From positions 61,226 to 125,225 of the forward strand of contig CAMYLR010000024.1 of the NCBI GenBank assembly GCA_947259315.1: a stretch of 64,000 nucleotides of DNA. Reading direction: 5' to 3'. Shown piece by piece: positions 18,855 to 29,337 of this stretch; position 1 is the first letter of the stretch; each line of letters opens with the position of its first letter. The notes under the pieces are model-generated. The model was not told the DNA's origin. It made no database searches and was given only the letters and a program-made list of their open reading frames with translations. The translations under genes and the position numbers were made by a program. Source of the stretch: an uncultured Gemmatimonadales bacterium (GTDB taxonomy: Bacteria > Gemmatimonadota > Gemmatimonadetes > JACCXV01 > JAHWKZ01).

Positions 18855-19244
18855 GTGGCCGTCCTGGTGGACGGCTACAACATCCTTCACGCCATCCGGA
18901 GATTCGCGCCCCGAGGCGGTGACCCCGCCCCGAAGCGCGCGGCGTTTGAGCGCTGGCTCGCAAATGCGGCGATGCAACAAGGCGTGACCGACTGCGTTGT
19001 GGTGTGGGATGGCGTGATCGCTCCGAACGAAGCCCCACCCATCCAGCCGCTCGATGTGATCTACTCGGGCCGATCGAGAAGTGCCGACAGCAAGCTGCTC
19101 GAACTGTGTCGGGGTGGTTATGCGAAGCGCGCTGCCCGAACCTGGGTTGTTACGTCGGACCGCGGGGTGCAACGTCCAGCGCGAGAGCTCGGTTTCGTGG
19201 TGTTGGGTGCGATGACTTTTTACCGCCGGTGGTCGACAGCGTGA
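18855..19244 (+). CDS. NYN-domain (YacP-like) putative RNase
   Basis: 129-aa PIN/NYN-fold protein: N-terminal VLVDGYNILHAI with the acidic residue and asparagine typical of this nuclease fold, and later acidic/serine positions in SADSKLLELC and TSDRGVQ. In Firmicutes the relative YacP (Rae1) is a ribosome-linked mRNA endonuclease; the role here is inferred only from fold. GTG start 14 nt after the S41 gene; a bidirectional-looking terminator follows. Confidence 0.8.
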   Translation: MAVLVDGYNILHAIRRFAPRGGDPAPKRAAFERWLANAAMQQGVTDCVVVWDGVIAPNEAPPIQPLDVIYSGRSRSADSKLLELCRGGYAKRAARTWVVTSDRGVQRPARELGFVVLGAMTFYRRWSTA

Positions 19245-19259
19245 TACTTCGGCCATGGC

Positions 19260-19297
19260 AAAACCCCCGACCCTCGCTTCGAGGATCGGGGGTTTTT
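19260..19297. terminator. Bidirectional intrinsic terminator
   Basis: AAACCCCCGA...TCGGGGGTTT stem of about 15 bp with one internal mismatch and a CTT loop, flanked by A-rich sequence on the left and TTTTT on the right. It can serve the plus-strand 18855 gene and the minus-strand sigma-factor gene, which converge here. Confidence 0.85.
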
Positions 19298-19321
19298 GAC
19301 CCCACTAGCGGCAGTCCCGTT

Positions 19322-20203
19322 CTAGTGGTAGGGCTCCAGGCGTCGCGATCGCGACGTGTGGCGCAGACGCTCGATCGCGCGTTCCTTGATCTGCCGGATC
19401 CGCTCACGGGAGAGATTGAAGATCGAACCGATCTCGCGGAGCGTGAGCGGCTCGTTACCGTCTAGCCCGTAATAGAGCTTGACGATCTTCGCTTCCCGCG
19501 GCTGTAGCGAGCCCAGCGTTTCCCGGATCTCCTTCTCCCGGGCGCTCTCGAAGGTCTGCTCTTCGGGATCCATCGTCTCGTCATCCGAGAGATAGCTGAA
19601 GAGCGTCTTCTCCTCGCCCTCGAACAGCGGGGCGTCGAGCGATAGCGAACGACGCGAGACGTTCATCAACTTCCGTACCTCGTCGACGTCCATGTCCATC
19701 GCCTCGGCCACTTCCTCGGGCTTGGGCTCCCGGCCGAGCTTCTGCGTCAGCTCGGCTTCCTTCTTGGAGATCTTGTTGAGCGTCGTCGCCCGATTGATCG
19801 GCAGCCGGAACGTCTTCGAGTTCTCGGCCAACGCTTTCAAGATCGCCTGCCGGATCCACCACACGGCGTACGAGATGAACTTTACGCCCTTGGTTTCATC
19901 GAACTTCTGTGCCGCCCGCACCAGACCGACGTTGCCCTCGCAGATCAGGTCGGGCAGGCTCATGCCCAGATTCTGGTATTTCTTGGCTACTGAAACCACG
20001 AAACGGAGGTTGGATCGGACGAGTTTCTCGAGCGCCAACTGGTCGCCGTCGCGGATACGCCGCGCGAGCTCCGCCTCCTCCGCCCGCGTCAGCAGCGGGT
20101 GGTTCTTGATGTCCTCCAGATAGAGCGCCAAGGCCCCTTCGTCGACCTTGTCGGCGCTCGCTCCGAGAGACATGCTGGTGGTCTTTCTGCGCTTATTTGC
20201 CAT
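19322..20203 (-). CDS. rpoD: RNA polymerase primary-type sigma factor, short FCB form
   Basis: 293-aa sigma-70 factor. Region 1.2 (LALYLEDIKNHPLLT), region 2 including the core-binding and -10 segment (FISYAVWWIRQAILKAL), region 3 (FRLPINRATTLNKI) and region 4 (LTLREIGSIFNLSRERIRQIKERAIERLR) are all present. Region 1.1 and the non-conserved insert of proteobacterial RpoD are missing, the shape of primary sigma factors in Bacteroidetes and relatives. Because the promoters in this window fit TTGACA/TATAAT well, it is likely the housekeeping sigma. Its own promoter is perfect consensus. A GGAGAG lies 14 nt before the ATG. Confidence 0.93.
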   Translation of the reverse strand: MANKRRKTTSMSLGASADKVDEGALALYLEDIKNHPLLTRAEEAELARRIRDGDQLALEKLVRSNLRFVVSVAKKYQNLGMSLPDLICEGNVGLVRAAQKFDETKGVKFISYAVWWIRQAILKALAENSKTFRLPINRATTLNKISKKEAELTQKLGREPKPEEVAEAMDMDVDEVRKLMNVSRRSLSLDAPLFEGEEKTLFSYLSDDETMDPEEQTFESAREKEIRETLGSLQPREAKIVKLYYGLDGNEPLTLREIGSIFNLSRERIRQIKERAIERLRHTSRSRRLEPYH

Positions 20204-20273
20204 GTTTTGGGTGCCTGCTCTCCAACACTTCCGGGGTGCGCGTGGAAAACCGCGTAAATATAGAAATCGCAGT

Positions 20274-20303
20274 ATTATATCCGACGGACCTCGATCCTGT
20301 CAA
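20274..20303 (-). promoter_or_regulatory. Perfect-consensus promoter of the sigma-factor gene
   Basis: Minus strand TTGACA (20303-20298), 18 bp, TATAAT (20279-20274). Transcription would start near 20267, giving a leader of about 64 nt. Confidence 0.85.
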
Positions 20304-20333
20304 CAGGGTATTAGATAGGCGTTTCTAACCGTT

Positions 20334-20362
20334 TTGACTAGGCCTCGGACCGGACGTAGGAT
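20334..20362 (+). promoter_or_regulatory. Promoter of the 20373 gene
   Basis: TTGACT at 20334-20339, 17 bp, TAGGAT at 20357-20362. The -10 ends 10 nt before the ATG, predicting a leader of a few nt. It is divergent from the sigma-factor promoter, with 30 bp between the two -35 boxes. Confidence 0.6.
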
Positions 20363-20372
20363 AGATACACCG

Positions 20373-21080
20373 ATGAGCGACAAAGGTTTGTGCCTCCTGC
20401 TGGCGATGCTGATCAGCCTGATCTTCGTCCCCCAGATTCACGGCCAGGAACCCGAAGATCGGCCCGGTTTTCGCCTTCAGTACCTCGACGTCGAACCCTA
20501 TCGGGACCAGAAGATCCTGCTGCGCGACTGGCCTGCCCTCTCGCGCCTGGTCGCCTGGTCCGCGGCGCTCGAGGAGAGCGTGGCCCAGGAAGCAGACACG
20601 CTGTCGACCGAGATGTTCGAGGAGTTCCGAGTCCGTGCCGACTCGTTGGCTGCCCAGCCCTTGCCGCCCTTCTTCTCCGGGGAGGCGGCTGACAGCGTCC
20701 GAGCGACGCTGGAGGAGCTCCTCGCGATCCTCGGCGAGGCCGATTCGCTATTGGGCGAGGCTCCCGAGACGCCCGAGAGAGTGGTCGGTGAACAACTCAA
20801 CACGCCGTCCGAGGAGCGGACGCTGGTTACCGGCAATACCGCGGTCACCGTTCCAGCCGGGGTGGCCGTTGGTGAGGCGGACTCGCTACCACGTGCCGAG
20901 CTAGGACCTGAGGAGTTGAACTTCGTCGATCGATTGACGCTGGCGCTGACCGCGGTCGATCGGCTGGTCCACCTGACGCGAGCGGCCGGCGGTGATCAAA
21001 CCGGGGAGGCTAACCGGGAACCCACTGCTGAAGAGTCCAGCTCGCCAACAGATAGAGCACCACCCCCGCCAGAACCGTAA
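20373..21080 (+). CDS. Secreted protein of unknown function
   Basis: 235 aa from the ATG at 20373. Signal peptide with a hydrophobic core (LCLLLAMLISLIFV) ending HGQEP. The mature part is rich in Glu, Ala and Ser with repeated ADSL-type segments, probably helical, and ends in a proline-rich tail (APPPPEP). I do not recognise a family. A TTG upstream at 20334 is part of the -35 box and is not a start. The last 71 nt overlap the 3' end of the convergent ZIP gene. Confidence 0.65.
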   Translation: MSDKGLCLLLAMLISLIFVPQIHGQEPEDRPGFRLQYLDVEPYRDQKILLRDWPALSRLVAWSAALEESVAQEADTLSTEMFEEFRVRADSLAAQPLPPFFSGEAADSVRATLEELLAILGEADSLLGEAPETPERVVGEQLNTPSEERTLVTGNTAVTVPAGVAVGEADSLPRAELGPEELNFVDRLTLALTAVDRLVHLTRAAGGDQTGEANREPTAEESSSPTDRAPPPPEP

Positions 21081-21735
21081 GCGCGAGATTGTGGCCGACC
21101 TCTTTGTTGACTTCCGGCAGGAGATCCGTGGCCGCGACATACAGCGTCACGCCTGTGGCGAGCGACAAGCCGACCCCAGCCAAATCGGGCCGCTCGGCCA
21201 ACATCAAAGCGCCGAGGACGCACATCGCGCCGACCAGCGTAGCGGCGCCCACCGCGTGTCGACGCGACTGCCCGCTGGCCAAGACGATCGATGCGATGGT
21301 GAAGCCCTCCGGCAGCTTGTGGAGCGCGATCGCCACGAACACGAGCCATCCGAGGACCGGTGATACCGCATAGCCGGCCGCAATCGAGACACCGTCAAAC
21401 AACGAGTGGAGCCCCAGACCGAACACCGCGGCAAAGCTCGATCGACCGTGAACGACCTCGTGGTGTGTCTCCTCGCCGAAGTGGAAGTGGGGGACGGCTG
21501 CGTGCTCGAAGACGTGGGTCAAGAAGTACCCGGTGACGACGAGCGGCAACGCCCGCGTGGGCTCGAGTGCCAGCGCCTCCGGCAACATCCTGAGCAGTGC
21601 GACCGATAGCAGAAACCCGGCACCGACAGCGACGAAGAGCTGCAGCATGACGCGGCTCCAGCGGCGGCCTACACTGACCAGCAGGCCACCGATCAGGTTG
21701 CCGACGCCAGCGACGATTGCAAGCAAGACACCCAT
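21010..21735 (-). CDS. ZIP-family metal transporter
   Basis: 241-aa integral membrane protein with about eight hydrophobic segments. ZIP landmarks are a histidine-rich loop (HFHFGEETHHE), the metal-binding helices LGLHSLFDGVSIAAG and ALHKLPEGFTIA (HKLPEG is the family signature), and a final AATDLLPEV. It likely moves Zn2+ or Fe2+ into the cytosol. A weak promoter (TTTCCA, 17 bp, TATGTT at 21756-21751) precedes it. Its C-terminal end overlaps the facing gene, but the residues there continue a normal last helix, so the overlap seems real. Confidence 0.9.
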   Translation of the reverse strand: MGVLLAIVAGVGNLIGGLLVSVGRRWSRVMLQLFVAVGAGFLLSVALLRMLPEALALEPTRALPLVVTGYFLTHVFEHAAVPHFHFGEETHHEVVHGRSSFAAVFGLGLHSLFDGVSIAAGYAVSPVLGWLVFVAIALHKLPEGFTIASIVLASGQSRRHAVGAATLVGAMCVLGALMLAERPDLAGVGLSLATGVTLYVAATDLLPEVNKEVGHNLALTVLAGVVLYLLASWTLQQWVPG

Positions 21736-21797
21736 AGTCTGCGGGCGGCGAACATAGCCGACCCGAGGAAGGCTGGAAAGCGACGCTGAAAGCCCCG

Positions 21798-22439
21798 GTG
21801 TTCCCGCTCGCGAACGTAGTCTTTTTTCCGCACACGTTCCTGCCGCTCCACGTCTTCGAGCCCCGCTACGTGGAGATGGTCTCGGTCGCCCTGTCCGGGG
21901 ACGGGTTGATCGCCATGGTCCTAGCTCGCGAGGAGCGGCCCGCTGGTCAAGATCTCGCGGTCTACCGTGTCGGATCGGTCGGCCGGGTGGTGGTTGCCGA
22001 CGAATTGGACGACGGGCGGTACAACATCGTCCTCGACGGCTTGGCGCGAGTGGCGCTCGACGAGTTTGAGGTCGCGCCCGGCGAGTACTTTACCGCCCGG
22101 CTGGAGATCTTGGGTGAGGCGCTGCCCGACCTGCAAGACCCCCGAGTGGCGGAGGAAAAGGCGGGGCTGGTAATGACCGCCCGTCAGTACGGCGAGCAGG
22201 TGTTGCGGGGTCGGGTGCCGATCGATTTCTTGAGCGAGGCGCTACCGTACGCCACGCTGGTGAATCGATGCGCCAGCCTGCTACAGGTAAGCGTCGACGC
22301 GAAGCAGGAGTTGTTGGCACTCGACGACGTCGGAACGCGAGCCGAGATCGTGACCTACAAAATGGTAGAGCAGATCCAATCGCACGCAGTGATCGATCGA
22401 TTCACCGATCGTCGCCCGGACGATCCGCGTTCGAACTAG
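21798..22439 (+). CDS. Lon N-terminal substrate-binding domain protein
   Basis: 213-aa stand-alone LON-SB (PUA-like) domain: FPLANVVFFPHTFLPLHVFEPRY is the family start, followed by the beta-rich core (VGSVGRVV, LDDGRYNIVLDG) and a helical C-terminal half. Without ATPase or protease parts it probably binds substrates or acts as an adaptor; the actual role is unknown. GTG start at 21798 chosen from the family N terminus. Confidence 0.85.
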   Translation: MFPLANVVFFPHTFLPLHVFEPRYVEMVSVALSGDGLIAMVLAREERPAGQDLAVYRVGSVGRVVVADELDDGRYNIVLDGLARVALDEFEVAPGEYFTARLEILGEALPDLQDPRVAEEKAGLVMTARQYGEQVLRGRVPIDFLSEALPYATLVNRCASLLQVSVDAKQELLALDDVGTRAEIVTYKMVEQIQSHAVIDRFTDRRPDDPRSN

Positions 22440-22471
22440 TCACGCGTGGATCTGGTGCGTTGGGGGGTTGG

Positions 22472-22555
22472 TGCCGGGGGAGGGAATCGAACCCACACGG
22501 CCTCGCGGCCACCGGATTTTGAGTCCGGCGCGTCTACCAGTTCCGCCACCCCGGC
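22472..22555 (-). tRNA. tRNA-Leu (CAA)
   Basis: Minus-strand cloverleaf with long variable arm. Acceptor GCCGGGG pairs with CCCCGGC; anticodon loop CTCAAAA gives CAA, reading UUG. CCA is not encoded at the 3' end. About 84 nt. One T-arm pair appears mismatched. Confidence 0.92.
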
Positions 22556-22618
22556 CGAAAACGAAAAGCTAGAGCGACGTCTGGAGCAGTGCTAGGGTCC
22601 CGCGAGCTCCGGAATGCG

Positions 22619-23245
22619 TTATCGCACCCAACCTCGGTACTCGAGCAGTACCCTCCCCCGCGGGAGCGAGTCGGGTGGTTTCCGCTCGACGGTCACCAAT
22701 AGCGCAGCCCAGCCAACCAGGAAGGAGTCGCTAGGCAAGCCGGCGAGAACCCGACCATCGAGCGCGTTCCCGAGATCGGCCAGCGGGTGGAACCCAAGGT
22801 CGTTCTCGAGCCAGAACGCGTACGTCGAATCACCGCTCAGCGACGCCAAACCGGCGGCGGTAATGACCGCCCGGCCCTGACTCGCGATCAATCGTCCGCG
22901 GGCCGGCTCTTGACCAAACAGCGGTACCTCGTGACGGTCGGGTGCGGCCAGGACCGTCAGCAGCTCATCCGTCTTGGCGGCCACGGTCAGCAGCGAGTCT
23001 CGAACCACCAGCTGGGCAGCGAGCGAATCGGCGCGCGCGTCGGCCGCCGCACCGACCGCAGCCAGCTCGGTAACGCGTTGGTTCTCGCGGACCGCGAAGG
23101 CGATCGCCGCCAGCGCCACCAGTCCGGCCCCAGCGGCTGCCCACTTCCACCTGCGCGCGTGGGCGCGATCGGAAGACGGGGCCGTAACCGCCGCCAACGC
23201 GCGGCGCTCGGCCGACCCGGTTTGGGCTTGCGGGATCACAGCCAC
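22619..23245 (-). CDS. RskA-like anti-sigma C-terminal-domain protein lacking the sigma-binding domain
   Basis: 208 aa: about 30 cytoplasmic residues, one membrane helix (WAAAGAGLVALAAIAFAV), a helical stalk (ADARADSLAAQL), then an extracytoplasmic domain resembling the anti-sigma-K/RskA C-terminal domain (GRLIASQGRAVITAAGL, YAFWL, RVLAGLP). The N-terminal zinc-finger/anti-sigma domain that would bind a sigma factor is absent, and no ECF sigma gene is adjacent. It sits between tRNA-Ala and tRNA-Leu on the same strand. Either a remnant or a repurposed domain. GTG start. Confidence 0.65.
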   Translation of the reverse strand: MAVIPQAQTGSAERRALAAVTAPSSDRAHARRWKWAAAGAGLVALAAIAFAVRENQRVTELAAVGAAADARADSLAAQLVVRDSLLTVAAKTDELLTVLAAPDRHEVPLFGQEPARGRLIASQGRAVITAAGLASLSGDSTYAFWLENDLGFHPLADLGNALDGRVLAGLPSDSFLVGWAALLVTVERKPPDSLPRGRVLLEYRGWVR

Positions 23246-23297
23246 GTCTCGCGAGCGTCGATGGTCAGCGTTGTGTCAATGAGTAGAGAGGGGATGT

Positions 23298-23373
23298 TGG
23301 TGGAGCTGATCGGGATCGAACCGACGACCTCCTGAATGCCATTCAGGCGCTCTCCCAGCTGAGCTACAGCCCC
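23298..23373 (-). tRNA. tRNA-Ala (GGC)
   Basis: Minus-strand 76-nt tRNA including an encoded CCA. Acceptor GGGGCTG pairs with CAGCTCC; anticodon stem CCTGA/TCAGG encloses ATGGCAT, giving anticodon GGC. It contains a G3-U70 pair, the identity element for alanyl-tRNA synthetase. Confidence 0.95.
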
Positions 23374-23441
23374 AAAAATCGAAATCCAAGGTAGATCGCG
23401 AGCCTCTGGATCGTCAACCCGATTCGGATAGCTTCGTGGCG

Positions 23442-24902
23442 ATGACTCGACCCACCCGAACCAAAATCTTGGCGACTCTCGGACCCGCGAGCGACACGCC
23501 TGAACGACTCGAGGCGATGATCCTCGCGGGAATGGACTGTGCCCGGCTCAACTTCTCGCACGGGGATTATGACGAGTATGCTCGTACGATCGCATTGGTG
23601 CGCGAGACAGCGGAGCGGCTCGATCGCCCGATAGCGATCTTGCAGGATCTGCAAGGGCCCAAGATCCGGATCGGCAGTATCGAGGGTGATTCGGTCGAGC
23701 TGGCGGTCGGAGAGACGGTCCATCTGCAGGCCAGTGATGAAGTCGGTACACGGGACTTGTTGACGACCACGTACCGTGAGTTGCCGCAAGACGTCACACC
23801 AGGTGATCGGATCCTCCTGGATGACGGGCGGCTGGTGTTGGTGGTCGAAGAGATCGAGGGCGATATCGTGATTGGCCGCGTGGTTGAAGGCGGCGTGCTC
23901 AAGGAGAAGAAGGGGATCAACCTGCCGGGGGTGCAGATCAGCGCGCCGGTGCTAACCGAGAAAGACCGTCAAGACATCGCGTTCGGGTGCGAGCACGGAG
24001 TCGACTACGTGGCCTTGTCGTTTGTTCGCAGCGGCCATGACCTACGGATGTTAAAGCAAGAGATGCGGAGATACGGCAGCGAGGTTCCGGTGATCGCGAA
24101 GCTCGAACGGCCGCTGGCCTTGGACAACCTGGACGAGATCTTGGCCGAAGCCGCGGGCGTCATGGTCGCGCGCGGTGATCTTGGGGTCGAGCTGCCACCG
24201 GAACGTGTGCCGATCTTGCAGAAGGAGATCATTCGTCGCGCCAATCGTTCCAAGCGGTTGGTGATCGTCGCCACTCAGATGCTGGAGTCGATGACCAAGA
24301 GCTTGAGACCGACCCGGGCCGAAGCTTCTGACGTGGCGAATGCGATCTTCGACGGAACCGATGCGGTCATGCTGTCGGCCGAGACCGCGACCGGAGACCA
24401 TCCCGTGGAGACGATCGAGATGATGGAGCGGATCATCGTCGCCGCCGAGCTCGAGATCGAGCGCACCCCTTGGCGCCGTCGACGGGACCCCCAGCGGACC
24501 GAGGACTTTGGCGAGGCTATCGGGGACGCCGCGACGGTCGTTGCCGCAGCGGTCGGGGCGAAGTACGTCGTGGCTTTTACCCAGTCCGGTTCGACCGCAG
24601 GGTTATTGGCGAAGTACCGGCCCTCGGTCCCACTGATCGCGTTCACGCCAAACCAGCGAATCCGCAATCGATTGGCGATCCACTGGGGGGTCAAACCGTT
24701 GGTCGCTGAGATCGCCGACACGATCGATCGCTTGATCTCGGAGCTCGAGAGGCGATTGGTGGTCGAGAATCTGGCCCAGGAGGGCGAGGTCATCGTGATC
24801 GTGTGTGGAGCACCGCTCGATATCGCGGGTCGAACCAACCTCATGAAGGTGCATCGGATCGGTGACAAACCGCGCCTGGGAGATAGCGAAGACGATTCTT
24901 GA
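23442..24902 (+). CDS. pyk: Pyruvate kinase
   Basis: 486-aa glycolytic enzyme transferring phosphate from phosphoenolpyruvate to ADP. Motifs are RTKILATLGPAS at the start, the mobile B domain (about 75-170), the catalytic lysine segment VIAKLERP (IAKIE in most homologues), GVMVARGDLGVELP and the signature MLSAETATGDHP. The C-terminal allosteric domain is present. I prefer the ATG at 23442 over the GTG at 23436: a -10-like TAGCTT (23429-23434) ends 7 nt before this ATG, fitting leaderless initiation, whereas the GTG would fall inside the promoter. Confidence 0.95.
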   Translation: MTRPTRTKILATLGPASDTPERLEAMILAGMDCARLNFSHGDYDEYARTIALVRETAERLDRPIAILQDLQGPKIRIGSIEGDSVELAVGETVHLQASDEVGTRDLLTTTYRELPQDVTPGDRILLDDGRLVLVVEEIEGDIVIGRVVEGGVLKEKKGINLPGVQISAPVLTEKDRQDIAFGCEHGVDYVALSFVRSGHDLRMLKQEMRRYGSEVPVIAKLERPLALDNLDEILAEAAGVMVARGDLGVELPPERVPILQKEIIRRANRSKRLVIVATQMLESMTKSLRPTRAEASDVANAIFDGTDAVMLSAETATGDHPVETIEMMERIIVAAELEIERTPWRRRRDPQRTEDFGEAIGDAATVVAAAVGAKYVVAFTQSGSTAGLLAKYRPSVPLIAFTPNQRIRNRLAIHWGVKPLVAEIADTIDRLISELERRLVVENLAQEGEVIVIVCGAPLDIAGRTNLMKVHRIGDKPRLGDSEDDS

Positions 24903-24909
24903 GGCCCGT

Positions 24910-24938
24910 TTGACGGCTCTAGAACCCTCGGATAGCTT
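24910..24938 (+). promoter_or_regulatory. Promoter of the citrate synthase gene
   Basis: TTGACG at 24910-24915, 17 bp, TAGCTT at 24933-24938, ending 8 nt before the ATG. The predicted transcript starts within about 2 nt of the start codon. Confidence 0.6.
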
Positions 24939-24946
24939 CGCTTTTC

Positions 24947-26089
24947 ATGGCTGATATCGCTGCAGCAAAGAAGCCGATCGCCGGTTTACAGGGCGTCGTG
25001 GTCGCCGACTCCGAGATCTCATATGTCGACGGGCAGGCCGGAAAACTCGTCTATCGCGGCTATTCGATCGAGGATCTGGCTGCGAACTCGACGTTCGAAG
25101 AGACGACAAAGCTCTTGCTTGACGGCGCGCTTCCCAGCCGGTCCGAGTTGGACCAGTTTGAGGCCGAACTGAGTGGGGCCAGGGTTCTAGATAGCGAGAT
25201 CATCGACCTGATTCGCGCCTACCCGACGGACGCCCAACCGATGGCGGTGCTGAGAACGGCTGTTTCCGCGCTCGGGTTGTTCGATCCCGACAGCGAAGAC
25301 ATCGGACCCGATGCAACGCGCCGCAAGGCGATTCGGTTGGTGGCCAAGTTCCCCGTCATCGTGGCCGCGTTCGAGCGCCATCGGAATGGCCACGATCCGA
25401 TTGACCCGCGTGATGACTTGGCTCATGCGGCGAACTTCCTCTACATGCTTACCGGTTCCGATCCCGATCCCGAAGACGCTCGCGTCATGGACGTGTGTCT
25501 CATTCTGCACGCCGAGCACGGGATGAACGCCTCGACGTTTTCGGCTCGGGTGACCGCAGCCACGCTCTCGGACATCCACTCGGCGGTAACATCCGCGATC
25601 GGGACACTCAAGGGGGCGTTGCACGGCGGCGCGAATCAAGAAGTGATGAAGATGCTTCTCGAAATCGATCAACGCGGGATCGAGCCGGCCGATTTCGTGC
25701 GGGCGATGCTGGATCGCAAAGAGCGAGTGATGGGCTTTGGGCATCGCGTATACAAAACAATGGACCCGCGGGCACCGATACTGAGGCGATTCTCTCGGGA
25801 CCTGACCGCCCGCGCTGGACAGCAAAAATGGTTCACGATAAGCGAGCAAATCCTGGAGACGATGGCGGCCGAAAAGGGGATCGATCCAAACGTAGACTTC
25901 TTCTCAGCTTCCACGTACCACGCGCTGGGGATTCCGGCCGATCTTTTTACGCCGATTTTCGCGATCTCTCGCGTCAGCGGCTGGTCTACTCATGTCGAGG
26001 CTCAATACCGACACAACCGGCTGATACGACCGCGCGCGAACTACGTTGGACCGCGAGATCTGACGTACGTCCCGATCGAAAAGCGGTAG
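24947..26089 (+). CDS. gltA: Citrate synthase
   Basis: 380-aa type I short citrate synthase condensing oxaloacetate with acetyl-CoA. It starts with the usual GLQGVVVADSEIS / LVYRGYSIEDLA. Catalytic histidines lie in HAEHGMNAST and FGHRVYK, the aspartate in NVDFFSA, and the substrate loop in LKGALHGGANQEV. 2-methylcitrate activity cannot be excluded from motifs, but the isocitrate dehydrogenase gene 90 nt downstream supports a TCA role. Confidence 0.94.
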   Translation: MADIAAAKKPIAGLQGVVVADSEISYVDGQAGKLVYRGYSIEDLAANSTFEETTKLLLDGALPSRSELDQFEAELSGARVLDSEIIDLIRAYPTDAQPMAVLRTAVSALGLFDPDSEDIGPDATRRKAIRLVAKFPVIVAAFERHRNGHDPIDPRDDLAHAANFLYMLTGSDPDPEDARVMDVCLILHAEHGMNASTFSARVTAATLSDIHSAVTSAIGTLKGALHGGANQEVMKMLLEIDQRGIEPADFVRAMLDRKERVMGFGHRVYKTMDPRAPILRRFSRDLTARAGQQKWFTISEQILETMAAEKGIDPNVDFFSASTYHALGIPADLFTPIFAISRVSGWSTHVEAQYRHNRLIRPRANYVGPRDLTYVPIEKR

Positions 26090-26178
26090 TCTCCGGTCAG
26101 TCCCGAAAATCCATCCACCGTTTCCGCGGTGAACCTTGTGCTAAGCTCAAATCTTGCGTGCGTGAAAGGAGCAAGTAG

Positions 26179-27414
26179 ATGACATACGAACGTTTGACGC
26201 CCCCTTCGGGTGGCGAGATCATAGGCTACGACGGGGCGTTTCGGGTAACGACCCCGGACCGGCCGATTATCCCGTTTATCGAGGGTGATGGGATCGGACC
26301 CGACATCTGGGCCGCCGCGCGTCAGGTTTTTGACGCCGCGGTCAAATCGGCATACGGCACGGAGCGATCGGTGTGTTGGTTCGAGATCTTCGCCGGTGAC
26401 AAGGCGGTGGCGGAGTATGGCGACGGGTTGGTCCTGCCCGACGACACGCTGCAAGCGATTCGCGATTATCGCGTCGCGATCAAGGGCCCGCTGACAACAC
26501 CTGTCGGTGGCGGCATTCGGTCACTCAACGTCACCCTGAGGCAACGGCTCGATCTGTATTGCTGTGTCCGACCCGCACGATACTACGCCGGTACGCCGTC
26601 TCCGATGCGCGAACCGCACAAGCTCGATGTCGTCGTGTTTCGCGAGAACACCGAGGATGTGTATGCCGGCATCGAGTGGGAGGTCGGCAGCCCAGAACAG
26701 CAGCGCGTGCGCGAGTTCCTAAACGGCGAGATGGGGACGGAGATCCCGACCGACGCGGGTATCGGGGTAAAGCCGATCAGCGAGCGCAATACCAAGCGGC
26801 TGGTTGCCGCAGCGATTCGCTATGCGCTGGACAAGAAGCGGGCCTCGGTGACGCTGGTTCACAAAGGCAACATCATGAAGTTCACCGAAGGGGCGTTTCG
26901 GCGATGGGGCTACGAGGTGGCAGCCCAAGAGTTTGGCGATCGGACCGTGACCGAGGCCGACCTGAAAGGAGATCGCGGCGATCGCATGATCATGAAGGAT
27001 CGAATCGCCGACGCGATGTTCCAGCAACTGTTGCTGCGGCCCGACGAATACGACGTGATCGCGCTGCCGAACCTGAATGGCGATTACCTGTCAGACGCGG
27101 CGGCCGCCCAGGTCGGCGGTCTGGGGATGGCGCCTGGAGCCAACATCGGAGACACGGGGGCGGTGTTCGAAGCGACCCACGGCTCAGCGCCCAAGTACAC
27201 CGGGCTCGACAAGGTCAATCCCGCGAGTCTCATCCTGTCGGGGGCGTTCATGTTCGATTTCCTGGGATGGGGTGAGGTCAAGTCGAAGATCGAGCACGGC
27301 CTCGAGGCGGCGATCGGTGACAAGGTGGTGACCTACGATTTGGCTCGTCAGATGGAGGGTGCCACCGAGGTCAAGTGCTCAGAGTTCGCGACCGCGATTA
27401 TTGACCGCATGTAG
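26179..27414 (+). CDS. icd: NADP-dependent isocitrate dehydrogenase
   Basis: 411-aa oxidative decarboxylase giving 2-oxoglutarate. Substrate-site segment [13 protein letters not shown] contains the serine that is phosphorylated in E. coli; [14 protein letters not shown] and the metal-binding [14 protein letters not shown] follow. [18 protein letters not shown] carries the Lys-Tyr pair that selects NADP. A strong ribosome site AAAGGAG precedes the ATG by about 8 nt, unlike the upstream citrate synthase gene. Confidence 0.96.
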   Translation: MTYERLTPPSGGEIIGYDGAFRVTTPDRPIIPFIEGDGIGPDIWAAARQVFDAAVKSAYGTERSVCWFEIFAGDKAVAEYGDGLVLPDDTLQAIRDYRVAIKGPLTTPVGGGIRSLNVTLRQRLDLYCCVRPARYYAGTPSPMREPHKLDVVVFRENTEDVYAGIEWEVGSPEQQRVREFLNGEMGTEIPTDAGIGVKPISERNTKRLVAAAIRYALDKKRASVTLVHKGNIMKFTEGAFRRWGYEVAAQEFGDRTVTEADLKGDRGDRMIMKDRIADAMFQQLLLRPDEYDVIALPNLNGDYLSDAAAAQVGGLGMAPGANIGDTGAVFEATHGSAPKYTGLDKVNPASLILSGAFMFDFLGWGEVKSKIEHGLEAAIGDKVVTYDLARQMEGATEVKCSEFATAIIDRM

Positions 27415-27421
27415 AAAGTGA

Positions 27422-29333
<1,912 letters not shown>

Positions 29334-29337
29334 TCAG

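Noticed and set aside
19260-19297. Repeat or mobile-element end
   Set aside because: The inverted repeat is a simple bidirectional terminator between two convergent genes.
20334-20372. Upstream TTG start for the 20373 gene
   Set aside because: The TTG is the -35 box (TTGACT) of a good promoter, and the resulting N terminus would bury the signal peptide.
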